A DNA stretch of 64,000 nucleotides from NCBI GenBank assembly GCA_964412105.1, contig CAYPNM010000013.1:5049-69048 (forward strand), given 5' to 3'. The DNA is from JAKAGZ01 sp964412105. GTDB taxonomy: Bacteria > Bacteroidota > Ignavibacteria > Ignavibacteriales > Ignavibacteriaceae. The position numbers were made by a program, and so were the translations under genes. Shown here one piece after another: positions 64,000 to 64,000 of this stretch. The number at the start of each line of letters is the position of its first letter. Positions within the stretch are counted from its first letter, which is position 1. A model generated the notes under the pieces. That model did not search any database and was not told the DNA's origin. It saw only the letters and a list, made by a program, of their open reading frames with translations.

Positions 64000-64000
64000 A

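Noticed and set aside
1..64000. tRNA, rRNA, CRISPR arrays, prophage or intact insertion sequences
   Set aside because: No cloverleaf, regular repeat-spacer pattern, transposase or phage gene was recognised. A tRNAscan/Infernal run would be the decisive check.

Overview
The window is AT-rich DNA from a Gram-negative bacterium of the Bacteroidota/Chlorobi branch. The best guess is an Ignavibacteria-like lineage, which I infer from gene content and not from a marker phylogeny. Supporting signs are several proteins with signal peptides and beta-barrel-like C-termini ending in Phe, a GH9 glucanase, a PPi-type phosphofructokinase and a nuoABCDEF block. A run of exactly 100 N (42386-42485) marks a scaffold join, so this is probably a draft or metagenome-derived assembly. 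I found no tRNA, rRNA, CRISPR array, prophage or intact insertion sequence.

Layout. 1-2805 (minus) is nearly all of glycine dehydrogenase gcvP, cut by the left edge. 2937-9227 (minus) is the classic lipid block yceD-rpmF-plsX-fabH-fabD-(DUF3109)-fabG-acpP, followed by a terminator and then rnc. 9449-21035 (plus) is a long, tightly packed run: an ABC-2 exporter pair, a PrsW-like membrane protease, a degenerate glycosyltransferase-like protein, nadD, a sugar epimerase, an acyl-CoA module (MeaB GTPase, acyl-CoA dehydrogenase, carboxyltransferase), an unknown secreted protein, a sigma-54 response regulator and a HIT protein.

21038-35834 (minus) is the most unusual part. It reads as a synthase-dependent exopolysaccharide locus: a processive GT2 synthase, a membrane-anchored NodB-fold protein, a TPR/beta-barrel export protein, a small one-helix protein, a KaiC-like ATPase with a GGDEF-like tail, a secreted GH9 glucanase, a lone receiver and a fatty-acid-hydroxylase-type membrane protein. 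A 1135-residue PAS/histidine-kinase/receiver protein sits at the far end. Several of these enzymes have lost signature catalytic residues (kinase N/G boxes, Walker A Lys, NodB HxxxH, GGDEF). The two receivers that bracket the core resemble each other closely. I propose this as a candidate undescribed polymer secretion and regulation system.

36648-38348 (plus) is a sodium:neurotransmitter-type symporter with a 35-residue MetS-like small subunit. Minus-strand PPi-type pfk and a UvrD/PcrA helicase follow, then the gap, ferritin (plus), nuoABCDEF (minus), a beta-CASP metallo-beta-lactamase protein, an outer-membrane-like protein and an RsbW-like ATPase (plus), a frameshifted gene remnant, and malate dehydrogenase (plus). 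The remainder is on the minus strand: rplU-rpmA, a PhoR/PhoB-like pair, an oxidoreductase, dxs, xseAB, a GNAT acetyltransferase, an unknown secreted protein, and the transsulfuration pair (cystathionine gamma-synthase/lyase and cystathionine beta-synthase).

All family assignments were made by reading motifs by eye. No database search was run.
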